Positions 1 to 8,730 of a stretch of 64,000 nucleotides of DNA are shown here, piece by piece. The DNA lies in assembly GCA_016125225.1 (NCBI GenBank), contig WGME01000025.1, forward strand, positions 1 through 64,000, read 5' to 3'. Position 1 is the stretch's first letter. Each line of letters begins with the position of its first letter. The DNA comes from a bacterium (lineage in GTDB: Bacteria; Planctomycetota; Planctomycetia; Planctomycetales; Planctomycetaceae). The notes beneath the pieces were generated by a model. It did no database searches. It was given only the letters and a program-made list of their open reading frames with translations, and was not told the DNA's origin. A program made the translations under genes and the position numbers.

Positions 1-1635
1 CCCCCCTTGCGTGGATTGATAGCTCGCATCGTTACTGATCAGGCTCAAATCGAACGTGGAACCATTATTCGACGCGAAGATGCCATCCCGAGCCGCCTGA
101 GCGAGGGCCACGGCCCCCGTAAAACTGAGTTGGAGGCCCTCTGCCGCGCCGACAAACGAGTCAATCGCCGCGTCAATTGCCGTATTCAGGGCCGCAGTAT
201 TGGCGGCCTTGGCATCTTCATAGCCCGCATCCGCCGTTGCCAGTTGCGTATCAAAGGCGGCATTCGCCGTGGCCAAGCCCTGTTGCCAAGTCCCGTCCGC
301 AGCCTGTTGTCGGCTGGTCCAGGTGGAATCGGCAGAATCAATATCTGACCCTAGTTGAGTCACGAGAGACTGATGGGCCGAACGATACTGTTCTTGAGCC
401 GCCAGGACGGTCTGTCGCAGCGCGTCCTGTGCGCCTTGAACCGTCCCCAAATAGGAACTGACCCGCGACTGAGTCGCTTGCACGTAGGTTCCAGCGGCTG
501 CGGTCGCTCCGGCTGATGCTGTCTGTTTCCCAGACTCAACCGCAGACTGGAAGGCTTGTTGGGCGGCCTGTAGGGCTTGCTGGAGTTGCTGATTGGCCTG
601 ATTGCGTTGCTGCTCTAATGCCGTCTTGGATTGCCCCAATTGATCCTGAAAGTCATCACGGGCATCCGCGAGATCTTGCTGAGCTTGAGCGAGTTTATCA
701 CGCGCATTGTCGAGTGCGGTTTGCAGAGGGTCAGTTCCCTCTCCCGTCCCGTTTGAACCCGAGCCCGCCTCATTGGAACTGGTGCCCCCGCCAGCAGGCG
801 GGGGGGCTGTTCCACCACCTTCTCCTGTGCCTGTTTCCGTACCCGTGGAACCACTTTCGCCGGTGCCGCTACCAGCCCCACTGCCGCTGCTCGTTCCGGT
901 CCCCGTGCCACTCCCCTCTCCACTTTCCCCACCGGAACTGGAACCACTCGATGTGCCTTGGCCGGAACCTTCGCCAGAGGCGGTCCCACTCCCAGAACCT
1001 GATCCTTCCCCATAGCCTTGGCCACTGCCAGCTTCACCACCTGAAGCGGAGCCACTGCCCGATCCCTCACCTGTTCCCGATCCCGTGCCGCTGCTGGTTT
1101 CGCCGCCTGACCCGGAGCCACTGGATGTTCCGGTCCCGGAACCGTAGCCACTGGCCTCACCACTTCCAGAACCGTAGCCGCTGCCCGCGCCCTCTTCGAT
1201 CGAGAGGGATACCCAACCGCTGGTTAAAGTTTGGGACGTCGCAGAGTCATACTCGGTGACGCGAATCGCCGCGATTGATGGAGTTTCGGGTGGTGACACC
1301 GAGATGGCGAACGAGCCGTAACCGACTCCGAAACCGACATCAACCTGTTGGTCGCCGTTCCAATCAATTTCGACCGAGTAACCCGTGGCCGGACTATCGT
1401 CTGTGATTTCACCAGAGATTATTCCCGAGGATCCACCTGACGCATCCGCTTGATAACCTAAACCGACAAGCTGAGGGGTCTCATTCGTGCCACTCAGCAG
1501 GACTCGCGGTTCCAGTGGTTGAATCGCAATGACATTCAAATCGCCACGCGATCTTTTGACGCGCCGCGGCATCGGATGACGATGAGCAACCATACGACCC
1601 AAGCGCAGTCCCGCTAGCCAATCACCGAGGGGCAT
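1..1635 (-). CDS. LEPR-motif surface protein with long Gly/Ser-rich linker (partial, runs off left edge)
   Basis: The frame is open from an ATG at 1635, with an AGGAG ribosome site about 8 bases upstream, to the window edge: 545 codons without a stop. Residues 41-49 read LEPRVLLSG, the planctomycete LEPRxLLSG motif usually found near the N-terminus of very large surface or exported proteins; the preceding 30 residues are strongly basic. Residues about 55-145 look like a beta-sandwich module. Residues about 148-305 are almost purely Gly, Ser, Thr and Glu in short imperfect repeats (GSGSGEAS-like). After that comes a Gln/Ala-rich segment (about 310-440) that should form a long coiled coil. An adhesive or cell-surface structural role is inference only. 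The overlapping frames on both strands here are shadows of the repetitive codons. Confidence 0.85.
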   Translation of the reverse strand, partial: MPLGDWLAGLRLGRMVAHRHPMPRRVKRSRGDLNVIAIQPLEPRVLLSGTNETPQLVGLGYQADASGGSSGIISGEITDDSPATGYSVEIDWNGDQQVDVGFGVGYGSFAISVSPPETPSIAAIRVTEYDSATSQTLTSGWVSLSIEEGAGSGYGSGSGEASGYGSGTGTSSGSGSGGETSSGTGSGTGEGSGSGSASGGEAGSGQGYGEGSGSGSGTASGEGSGQGTSSGSSSGGESGEGSGTGTGTSSGSGAGSGTGESGSTGTETGTGEGGGTAPPPAGGGTSSNEAGSGSNGTGEGTDPLQTALDNARDKLAQAQQDLADARDDFQDQLGQSKTALEQQRNQANQQLQQALQAAQQAFQSAVESGKQTASAGATAAAGTYVQATQSRVSSYLGTVQGAQDALRQTVLAAQEQYRSAHQSLVTQLGSDIDSADSTWTSRQQAADGTWQQGLATANAAFDTQLATADAGYEDAKAANTAALNTAIDAAIDSFVGAAEGLQLSFTGAVALAQAARDGIFASNNGSTFDLSLISNDASYQSTQGG

Positions 1636-2116
1636 CGGAGAACTCCTGAAATGTACGGCAGAAGCGATAAGGAACATCCCGAAAGGAGGTCTTCGGGAGC
1701 GAGAATTGACAGAACCGCCAAAATGCTAACGACACGTCTTCAGCAAATTCAACCACCTCACTATGAATTTGTGAACAATCCCCATTGTGTCAGAACATGG
1801 GCATAGTGTTTCTACGCAGGAGGTTTGCGGTGACACGCCCATGCGGACTCAGACTTGAGAATTGTTCGTTCAGTACCAGGTGCTTGTTGGTCAGCCCTCA
1901 TCTTGATACGAAAGTTGCGCGGAGGCTGTAGTTCCAGGCCACATTTGAATGAATCCGCACCAAACTTCTGCAATTCTTCTGCACTCCGTGGCCACGTCAC
2001 GTGCATGCGAGTACAATGCCATTGAAGCACGGATGTGTTGTAACATCCTGAGATGACAATGGTTTCAGCATCATTGCAATGTCAGCCCCACACGACGAGC
2101 GGGCACAAATATTGGA
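1636..2116. other. Intergenic stretch, no convincing gene
   Basis: This 480-base gap holds the leader of the LEPR gene on its left. A short minus-strand frame (about 1812-2010, starting MHVTWPRS) lacks a good ribosome site and any recognised motif, so I do not call it. Nothing else is seen before the tRNA fragment. Confidence 0.5.
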
Positions 2117-2168
2117 TTGAGGGCCTAGTGGTAGCAATACCGTGCAGGTTCGATTCCTGTCTTGGGCA
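2117..2168 (+). tRNA. 3' fragment of tRNA-Leu(GAG), cut in the anticodon loop (attachment-site scar)
   Basis: The sequence folds as the 3' part of a class II tRNA: anticodon loop TTGAGGG (2117-2123, anticodon GAG = Leu), 3' half of the anticodon stem CCTAG, a perfect GGTA/TACC variable arm, T arm GCAGG-TTCGATT-CCTGT, then CTTGGGC and discriminator A. The bases upstream do not supply the matching CTAGG anticodon stem, D arm or 5' acceptor strand, so this is not a working tRNA. Tyrosine integrases often recombine in the tRNA anticodon loop, and integrase remnants start about 110 bases downstream. I read this as an attachment-site copy left by an integrated element. Confidence 0.75.
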
Positions 2169-2182
2169 TCTCCTTATGGAGT

Positions 2183-2217
2183 AAGGACTTGCGGCCTATG
2201 GCTGCAAGTCCTTTTTT
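2183..2217 (+). terminator. Rho-independent terminator behind the tRNA-Leu fragment
   Basis: A perfect 10-bp stem AAGGACTTGC/GCAAGTCCTT, extended by a GCC/GGC step around a short loop, is followed directly by TTTTTT. It probably ended the original tRNA transcript. Confidence 0.8.
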
Positions 2218-2279
2218 GTTGGCTGATGCCAGTATCACCAACGTTTCACCAACAGACAATTCCCATCAGATTCCCGGCA

Positions 2280-2610
2280 TCAAATCCGGCTGAACACGTC
2301 ATCGGCAATCCGAGTTTCGTCCAGATTCAGATAATGCTGCCGCATCGTCTGTGGGTTGCAGCCAAACGCGATGGATGCGTCGTCAATCGGCACTCCAGCA
2401 GTCCTGGCACGGCTCATCGCCGTTCCTCGCAAGTTGTGCAGTTTGAACCTGGGTGAGTTCTCAGCTTTGCGGTATGCCATCAACTGCTGTTGCAGCCAGT
2501 TTTTCAGCCTTTGGGGAGTAAAATCCCGAACTTTGGTTGCGGCCAGTTTGTGACCCAATTGGCGATGCCCTGCTCTCAGACAATCCGAGAACGATTCAAA
2601 GACGAACCGC
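2280..2610 (-). pseudogene. Tyrosine integrase, C-terminal remnant
   Basis: The minus frame reads the C-terminal half of a phage-type tyrosine recombinase: FTPQRLKNWL, then HNLRGTAMSRAR (catalytic HxxR box) and, near the end, TMRQHYLNLDE with the nucleophile Tyr. The readable part starts near 2610 (FVFESFSD...) with no N-terminal half and no proper start codon; the only in-frame start-like codon is a TTG inside the domain. The frame ends by converging on the tRNA-Leu 3' end about 110 bases away, a usual integrase position next to its attachment site. It abuts a second, oppositely oriented integrase fragment near 2600, so a deletion or rearrangement joined two broken genes. Confidence 0.7.
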
Positions 2611-3160
2611 TTCCGAGCTGTTGCGACTGAGACTCACCGACCTTGATCTGGTTGCCAAGAGGGCAACGATCCACGAGAAGAAACGTGTTCGAGGCAAGGT
2701 GACCACGCGGAGTGTGCCTCTGTCTTCGTTCCTGGTCGGCGTGTTGCAAGCATGGCTACAAATTCATCCCGGTGCGCCCTATCTCTTCAGTCATGAGGCA
2801 ACCGTCTTCCGCAGTAAGAAACGCAGTCCCACGACGGGTCATTAAGGAGAGCGGACCCGAGCCAAAACGACTAGCGCACGACTTTCGACAGTGCGGCGAC
2901 GTGCTCCCTCCGGGCCGACAGCAGTGACCCCCAGCGAAGCCCACGACCATTTGCAGCGAACATTGGCGAACAGCCGCTGGCAGTCACTGCGAGGCTGGCA
3001 CGTCCTCCGGCATAGCTGCTGTTCGGCCTTGGCGGCTCAAGGCGTTGATCAGCGGATCATCGACGAAATCATGGGACATCAGACCGAAGAGATGCGACGT
3101 CGGTACCGACACCTGCTCCCCTCTCTCAAGCAAGAAGCCGTGAGTCGGGTCTTTGGGTGA
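2590..3160 (+). pseudogene. Second tyrosine integrase, C-terminal remnant with frameshift
   Basis: Plus-strand sequence encodes the catalytic half of a planctomycete-type site-specific integrase: ELLRLRLTDLDL (catalytic Arg region), then after about 85 codons HVLRHSCCSALA and GHQTEEMRRRYRHL (HxxR, His and Tyr). The first part (to about 2844) and the last part (2891-3160) are in different frames. The intervening bases still encode similar residues in shifted frames, so at least one indel has broken the gene. No N-terminal arm-binding domain is present. Frame and coverage show a non-functional relic. Confidence 0.75.
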
Positions 3161-3178
3161 AGCCTGGGTGTCCCACCG

Positions 3179-4276
3179 TCATTTTTTCCGCGTCGCCTTC
3201 TTGCGAGGTTTTGCTAGAGTTTTCGCTTCCAAGGCAGGCCCGGCCGCCTGTTGCTCCGCCAGTGCATAGAATTCGTGGAGTTTGGCTTGCAGCAATCGCT
3301 TGTCGGGCAGTTGGGTCTGATACTGGGCGACAAGAGCCGGGGAGATCGACCGGCTCAAGGCGTATTCCACCACTTCGTGATTTTTCGTCGCGCACAGCAA
3401 TACCCCGATCGACGGTCCTTCATGGGGCTTTTTGACGTCGCGATCGAGGGCTTCCAGATAGAACTCCAATTTGCCCAAGTGTTCCGGCTCGAATTCCACC
3501 ACCTTGAGTTCAATGGCCACCAAGCTGTTGAGGGCTCGGTTGAAAAACAGCAAGTCCACGAAGAAATCCTTACCGCCAACCTGGACCGGATGTTGACTCC
3601 CGATGTAACAGAAATCCTGGCCCAATTCGATCAGGAACTGTTTGAGCTGTTCTACCAAACCACGTTGCAGATCGCTCTCGGAGTGGTGAGCGGGCAATTC
3701 CAGGAATTCGACCAAGTAGCTATCCTTGAAGACCGAAGCGGCGTCGGGATGCAGTTCTCTCAGCGGCGGCGAGAGATTCGCAGGAGCCAGGACCACCCTC
3801 TCGAACAAGGCTCCCGCAAATTGGCGTTCCAGTTCCCGGCTCGTCCATTTCTGCTCACAGGCCATCCGCAGGTAGAATTCGCGCTCTTCGTCCCGTTTCG
3901 ACTTGCTCAGAATCAGCAAGTTATGGGTCCACGATAATTCTCTCAGCAGTGCTGAGAGTTTTGGTTGACTGCGATAGGTCTCATAAAACTGCCGCATGCG
4001 CCAGAGGTTTTGCGGCGAGTAGCCTCTCAGGGCGGGGTAGCGCCGCTGGATCGTCTCGGAGAGGGTTTCCACGGTTCCCTTGCCCCAACCCTCCTCGGCA
4101 ATTTTGTGGCTGATATGCAGGCCGATGTTCCAATAGAGTTCGATCAGGACGGAGTTGACCGTCGTCGTGACCCGGACCCGCGCGGCCTCGATCAATTGGA
4201 TCACCGCGTCAAAGTCGGATTGGGCTGACGAAATCTGGGTAATCGAGCGGCCGGTCTGTTTCGCGGTTTTCTTCAT
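3179..4276 (-). CDS. DUF1016 / YhcG-type PDDEXK nuclease-domain protein
   Basis: This 365-residue protein matches the YhcG/DUF1016 family in length and layout. The N-terminal DUF1016 helical half has YWNIGLHISHKI, RYPALRGYSPQNLWRMRQFY and LSWTHNLLIL (residues about 45-125). The C-terminal half is a PDDEXK-like nuclease fold with DFFVDLLFFNRALNSLVAIELK (about 240-262), where the D...E-x-K spacing is visible. A basic tail ends KPRKKATRKK. Family members are linked to mobile elements and suspected DNA processing or defence, but the substrate is unknown. It ends 18 bases from the stop of the oppositely oriented integrase relic. No strong ribosome site precedes the ATG. Confidence 0.8.
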   Translation of the reverse strand: MKKTAKQTGRSITQISSAQSDFDAVIQLIEAARVRVTTTVNSVLIELYWNIGLHISHKIAEEGWGKGTVETLSETIQRRYPALRGYSPQNLWRMRQFYETYRSQPKLSALLRELSWTHNLLILSKSKRDEEREFYLRMACEQKWTSRELERQFAGALFERVVLAPANLSPPLRELHPDAASVFKDSYLVEFLELPAHHSESDLQRGLVEQLKQFLIELGQDFCYIGSQHPVQVGGKDFFVDLLFFNRALNSLVAIELKVVEFEPEHLGKLEFYLEALDRDVKKPHEGPSIGVLLCATKNHEVVEYALSRSISPALVAQYQTQLPDKRLLQAKLHEFYALAEQQAAGPALEAKTLAKPRKKATRKK

Positions 4277-4339
4277 GGGACTTTTCGCAACAGATCGCGG
4301 CCGAAGTTAGGAATTTGCAGCAATTGAGGGATAGTTGTC

Positions 4340-5128
4340 ATGGTGGATTCGATCTGTCTATCCCGACCGGCAGGGCCTGTCAACATCAGCGTTGGTGATA
4401 CAGCGAGTACGGGACGAACGCATTCCTCCAAAGAATCGCCTACGGAGGCATTGTTTTTCGTGTCCGGTCATGGGAGGGCTCCCCGAACAGACTTGCCACT
4501 TCCAGCCTCCTCGGAATGCGATGATGGGGCATCGGCGGTACCGTCGCTCCGGCTCCCCGTGCAAGGCACTTCCGGTTCCTTTCGGGGAAAAGTCCTTCGG
4601 CTTGAAAACCGCTACTACCACACGGTTTACGTCGACCGTGTGCGGATGTACGTTCCGGGCCGATCTCCCGAGCCCCAGCGAAAGACGAAAATCCGGCGGT
4701 CACGGCTCCGGATTCGGGCGGACTATGCCCCGATTCGGAACGTCATTGCGATTGCCCGACAGTACGAGGCGTACCTGAAGGAACCGGGCATTTACACCTA
4801 CCGGCAGGCGGCCGAGCACTTCAGCACTTCAAAGGTGACTGTGGGTTATCACTTGGCTTTGCTGACTCGATTGCCAGCCGATTTTGTGGCGTGGCTGGAA
4901 GCCTGCACCGAGGATTTGCCGATGGCCTTCTTCAGCCTGCGGCGGCTTCGGCCCGTGACCATGATGTCAGAGCTGGAGAGGAAGGGAGCGCTGCTGGAGT
5001 TGGCCCGGACATTGGTCCGGGAAATGGAGGGCCAGCCCTCCGAGGTCGTGCCCGAGCTGCTGTGGATGCTGGACGATGAGCTTCACCAGATGCCGCGACG
5101 CCTGCTCCGGTCGATCATGCTGGACTGA
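4340..5128 (+). CDS. Hypothetical DNA-binding protein with HTH-like segment; start uncertain
   Basis: The open frame is 262 codons, but coding character (C/G-rich third positions, sensible composition) is convincing only from about 4590 (GKVLRLENRYYH) onward. The first ~80 codons may be non-coding; an internal ATG at 4646 (MYVPGRSP) is an alternative start. Residues about 145-190 (IARQYEAYL...YTYRQAAEHFSTSKVTVGYHLALL) resemble a ParB/resolvase-like helix-turn-helix, followed by a helical C-terminal part. I do not recognise the family. It sits alone between the DUF1016 gene and the AbiE pair, and could itself be a 5'-truncated relic. Confidence 0.5.
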   Translation: MVDSICLSRPAGPVNISVGDTASTGRTHSSKESPTEALFFVSGHGRAPRTDLPLPASSECDDGASAVPSLRLPVQGTSGSFRGKVLRLENRYYHTVYVDRVRMYVPGRSPEPQRKTKIRRSRLRIRADYAPIRNVIAIARQYEAYLKEPGIYTYRQAAEHFSTSKVTVGYHLALLTRLPADFVAWLEACTEDLPMAFFSLRRLRPVTMMSELERKGALLELARTLVREMEGQPSEVVPELLWMLDDELHQMPRRLLRSIMLD

Positions 5129-5188
5129 CCAGAAAATCTCAGGGAGAGGAGCGCTGCCCCTGGGGATGTCCAATGATCATTCCGACGT

Positions 5189-6103
5189 TCATTGCCACGG
5201 CCCGGATGGACGCCAGGTCAAGGCGAACTCCTGGCCCGTAGCGAGTGCTGCTGCCAGTGGTCCCAAGAACTGCCCGAGAGCCTCGACAACCACCGGGAAG
5301 TCAGCGGGTGCGATCGCCAGTCGCGACTTTCGCACGAATCCCTTCCACTGCGTCTGCTTGATCGGATCGTTCGCGAAGGCGGCAGTCAGCGCGATCGGCA
5401 CCGCACTCATGGCGGTTCTGCGATTCTCAAATGTCCGTGCGATTGCTTCAGACAACAACCGGCCGTCGAATTCAAACTGCCGTGACAAGAGCCACAGATC
5501 GAAGAAGTCCTTCAGACGGCTGTTGAGTTGCCCGAGCTTGACCATCGCCTCGAACTTCTCGGCGACCACGGTCTCCTTCGGGTACGCGCGAAGTCGAGGT
5601 TGGGCGTGGTCCAAAATGGCCGGGTAGTCGGCGAACGCGGCATCGGGCACGACCGTGTCTCCGAAACCGATGTCGATCTGCATGGGAACACGAGCATTTT
5701 CCAGGGACGCCTGAAAGGTGACTCGCACACCCGAGTAGTCCGCGTCTTCCTTGATGGTTTGCCCTGCCACGGTCTCGACAGCGAACACCAATCCATCCGG
5801 CTCGACCGCGAGCTGACAGACATCGCGGAACACTGGAACGAGGGCGTCCACGCTGTTGTTGAGTCGCCCCAGCAGGTCAATGTCGCGTGTCGGACGAGAT
5901 GACGGCGCTCCCCAAAGGTTGAACAGGAGCGCTCCTTTGAGGATGAACCGCTCGGCATGTGGCGACTGCGACAGACGGTACAGGAATCTCTCCATCGCGA
6001 AGTATTGGAGCACTTCCTGAAAGGGACGCCCCGAGGCTACGGCCGAATTCATCAGCCGCTGGCGAACTGAGGCTGCGACGTTTTTGAGAGGCCGCTCGGT
6101 CAC
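5189..6103 (-). CDS. AbiEii/AbiGii-type nucleotidyltransferase toxin
   Basis: 304 residues, typical for AbiEii toxins. Motifs: FILKGALLFNLW (about 53-64) followed by RPTRDIDLLG with the nucleotidyltransferase DxD, MQIDIGFGD (third acidic residue) and YPKETVVAEKFEAMV plus RLKDFFDLWLL, the conserved AbiEii helical segment. The family comprises toxins of the type IV AbiE toxin-antitoxin and abortive-infection systems that inhibit growth by nucleotidyl transfer. It overlaps the upstream antitoxin gene by 4 bases (ATGA), so the two are translationally coupled. No damage seen. Confidence 0.9.
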   Translation of the reverse strand: MTERPLKNVAASVRQRLMNSAVASGRPFQEVLQYFAMERFLYRLSQSPHAERFILKGALLFNLWGAPSSRPTRDIDLLGRLNNSVDALVPVFRDVCQLAVEPDGLVFAVETVAGQTIKEDADYSGVRVTFQASLENARVPMQIDIGFGDTVVPDAAFADYPAILDHAQPRLRAYPKETVVAEKFEAMVKLGQLNSRLKDFFDLWLLSRQFEFDGRLLSEAIARTFENRRTAMSAVPIALTAAFANDPIKQTQWKGFVRKSRLAIAPADFPVVVEALGQFLGPLAAALATGQEFALTWRPSGPWQ

Positions 6104-6726
6104 AGCACGGACTCCAGATAAGGCTGGATGACGCGCTTCACCCGACAGATTTCCGCGTAATAAAGGAGTGACTCGACGTTGACGCGGCCCTGGTGGCGGT
6201 ATGCCTTGAGCGCTTCCAGGACGGTGTCGAGGCCGATTCGATTCCTGTGCTTGAAGCAGTCTGCCAGCGTTTTCTCGCGGCTGTAGATGCGAACGGGGAC
6301 TCCATCGACCGCGTGCGTTTCGATTCCTTCCGAATAGGCGGGGCCGCTGAACCAGAAATGCCGCACCGGCGGATAGGACAGTCGCGGCGGCTCCGCCCCT
6401 CGGGGAATGGCGACGCAGATTTCGTGTGGGATCTGGGTGGTGAGTTCGTGCCAGGCGAGCGCCGAGATCAGGCAGAGCACGCCGTTGGGAATCTTGAGAG
6501 CGACGGTGACCAGGTCCGGGTTGCCAAGCGACGGAGCGTCCGCGAGTCGGTACAGCCCCCGGCTGAGCAGTTCGATCCGGCCAGAATCGCGGAGGGCGTA
6601 CAGAGTCCGGGGATGGATTCCGGCCTCCAGAGCATCGCGAGTGCGGAGCATCCCCCCGTGGGCGCGGAAATGGTCCAGCGCCGCCGTGATCGGCCGGGGT
6701 TCTTCGGGAGGGTGTTCGACGCTCAT
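6100..6726 (-). CDS. AbiEi-type antitoxin / autoregulator
   Basis: 208 residues. The N-terminal winged-helix segment (GGMLRTRDALEAGIHPRTLYALRDSGRIELLSRGLYRLA) is the standard AbiEi DNA-binding domain; the C-terminal part contains REKTLADCFKHRNRIGLD and the usual end of the family. It lies upstream of and overlaps the toxin gene by 4 bases. AbiEi proteins neutralise AbiEii and repress their own operon. A TATATT sits just before the start (about 6732-6738), so the leader would be very short. Confidence 0.9.
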   Translation of the reverse strand: MSVEHPPEEPRPITAALDHFRAHGGMLRTRDALEAGIHPRTLYALRDSGRIELLSRGLYRLADAPSLGNPDLVTVALKIPNGVLCLISALAWHELTTQIPHEICVAIPRGAEPPRLSYPPVRHFWFSGPAYSEGIETHAVDGVPVRIYSREKTLADCFKHRNRIGLDTVLEALKAYRHQGRVNVESLLYYAEICRVKRVIQPYLESVL

Positions 6727-6995
6727 GTGGATAAATATACCAGCACGGCGTGGCGTGTGCCAGTTTTTCTATCCAGGCGAGTCAGGTTGGTAGAAGGCCA
6801 ACACGGATGGGGGCTCGGCTTCCGAATGCCACGATGGACGGTGGCGGCAAGGCCATGCGGCAAAACCGCTACAGCCGGACTGGAGATCGTGAGGGCCAAC
6901 TCCCCGTAGGGCAGGCTGGGCTTCCCAGCGGCGGCCAGCGGGGTGCAAAAATGAGATCGCCCCTCATTTTCCCGCGATTTACCGAGTCTACCACG

Positions 6996-8072
6996 ATGAA
7001 GAACCTGTTTCAGCCCCTGTTGTTGCTGATCGCCGGCGCGACTCAGAAAGAGCTGGCCCGGCAGGTCCGTTACCTCAAGGTTGAGAACGAAATCCTGCGA
7101 AGCAAGCTGCCCGCCAGGGTCTTCGTGACCGAGAAGGAAAAGAACCGGCTGGCGAAGTTTGCGGCAAAGCTCGGGTCGGCGATCAACGAGCTTGTGTCGA
7201 TTGTGCATCCGGAAACACTTCGCCGGTGGATTCGGGCGCTGAATCAGACAGTCAAGAAGAAGCTCGCCAAACGGGGCCGTCCCAAAACGGAAGCTGAGAT
7301 CCGCGACCTGATTCTGAAACTCGCCCGCGAGAACGATTGGGGTTACACCCGGATCATGGGGGAGTTGAAGAAACTCGGCATCACACCGCCGTCACGCAAC
7401 ACGATCAAGAACATCCTCAAGGAGCACGGTCTCGATCCAGGTCCGAAGCGTAGCGAGGGGACCTGGGACGAGTTCCTGACGCAGCACGCCAAGACGCTCT
7501 GGCAGTGTGACTTCTACGCCAAGAGTGCTTTGACCATGAAGGGGTTTCGGGATTTGTACGTGCTGGTGTTTCTGCACGTGGACACCCGGCGCGTATGGAT
7601 TTCCCCTTCGACGTTCCATCCCGATGAAACGTGGGTAAAACAGCAGGCGGTCGCGTTCCTGGAACATGCAAAGCAGATAGAACTGCCGCCCAAACTGCTG
7701 ATGCACGACCGGGACACGAAGTTTACGAAAGCATTTGATGCGATCTTCAGCGCGGCGGGCGCGGAAGGGAAACAGACGGCGTTTCGGGCACCGAACACCA
7801 ACGCCTACGTCGAGCGGTTCATCCAGACATTGCAGCAGGAGGCTCTCGATCACTTCGTCGTGTTCGGTGAGCAGCACATGGACCATCTGGTGTCAGAAAC
7901 CGTCGAGCATTACCACGAGGAAAGGCCGCATCAGTCGTTGGGAAATGAGCCACCGGCGAATCGCCAGACGACGGAAACCACCGGCAGCGACACCGACGAG
8001 ACCAAGTTGCGGATCGTCTGCGGCGAACGTCTGGGCGGGCGGCTCAAGCACTATTCTTTGAGGGCGGCGTAG
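6996..8072 (+). mobile_element. IS transposase (integrase-core DDE, IS3/IS481-like)
   Basis: A 358-residue protein from ATG 6996. An N-terminal HTH region is followed by [29 protein letters not shown], then an rve/DDE core with WQCDFYAK (first D), LMHDRDTKF (second D) and [14 protein letters not shown] (E); it ends with [12 protein letters not shown], typical of this group. The catalytic triad is intact. The open frame upstream of 6996 to 6750 is probably not coding. I could not identify terminal inverted repeats or target duplications, so the IS borders are open. A short inverted repeat AAAATGAG...CTCATTTT lies just upstream (about 6951-6970). Confidence 0.8.
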
Positions 8073-8112
8073 GATCAGTAATCCCAGAATTGACTGCTGA
8101 GGATTCTCCAAC

Positions 8113-8140
8113 CTTCGGACTAACCTTTCTAAGTCCGAAG
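8113..8140. repeat. Small perfect inverted repeat between IS and DUF6527 gene
   Basis: CTTCGGACT and AGTCCGAAG form a 9-bp perfect stem with a 10-base loop, with no T-run on either side. It may be an IS end structure or a weak transcription stop for the minus-strand operon that ends at 8281. Confidence 0.45.
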
Positions 8141-8280
8141 TTCCCAGGCTCGATCGAAGAAACGCGGCCAAGAGTTGTAGACGAAATTCACATACCGGCC
8201 ACTCCCGCCTTGTTTCTCAGTTAATGCTTGTATGATTCCCGACGAATCTCCCCAGATAATTGTTCGCATGTGGTGAGCAT

Positions 8281-8730
8281 CTATGACCACCACTTCCGTA
8301 TTCTCTGCCAGAATGTTGGCGTCGGAGTAGGCTTGCCGAACGCCAAATGGTCATGCTCGTCCATTTTGGTTTGTTCTTGGTCGAGCGAATCGAAGTACCT
8401 CGATTTCGCTGCGGCGTCATATCCCCGACCGGCGGCGATTTGCGCTGCCGACCAATGTGGAGCCCACCGAATGTGATTGTGCCTGATCCAGTAGTGCGAC
8501 TGACACGGAAAGCTCCAGTTGCCAATCGACGGTTCCAGCGAAACGGATCTGCCGTCGAAAATCAACTTCCAATCCGTCGGAGACAGCGGCGTGACGACTT
8601 CACGGCCGCAGCCGCAACAACAACTGTGGGCAGCAGTCGCGTACTGCATCGAGACGTAGAGGACGCCTCGCGCCAGATCGTCGGGGATAAACTCGACAAA
8701 CTCTGGGCGTAGGGAAGCGATTCGCGTCAT
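8281..8730 (-). CDS. DUF6527 family protein of the ubiquitin-like operon
   Basis: 149 residues with the family signature: HSCCCGCGREVVTPLSP at about 34-50, WKLIFDG, then GNWSFPCQSHYWI at about 70-82. The Cys/His pattern suggests a bound zinc ion. The gene is last in a minus-strand operon and overlaps the E1-like gene by 4 bases (ATGA). DUF6527 proteins occur beside bacterial ubiquitin-like operons; from memory a peptidase role has been proposed for such members in 'Bub' systems, but I am not certain of it. Here it is the only candidate processing or ligase-like partner, as no JAB peptidase or E2 is visible. The function is inferred from context. Confidence 0.8.
   Translation of the reverse strand: MTRIASLRPEFVEFIPDDLARGVLYVSMQYATAAHSCCCGCGREVVTPLSPTDWKLIFDGRSVSLEPSIGNWSFPCQSHYWIRHNHIRWAPHWSAAQIAAGRGYDAAAKSRYFDSLDQEQTKMDEHDHLAFGKPTPTPTFWQRIRKWWS

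Noticed and set aside
516-1259. Long plus-strand and second minus-strand reading frames (516-1259, 615-1163, 707-1015)
   Set aside because: They are Pro/His/Cys/Arg-rich shadows of the Gly/Ser repeat codons of the LEPR gene on the minus strand.
2103-2168. A complete tRNA gene here
   Set aside because: Only the part from the anticodon loop onward pairs correctly; no D arm or 5' acceptor strand can be found upstream.
3251-3937. Plus-strand frame of 228 codons
   Set aside because: Antisense shadow of the DUF1016 gene, without motif or ribosome site.
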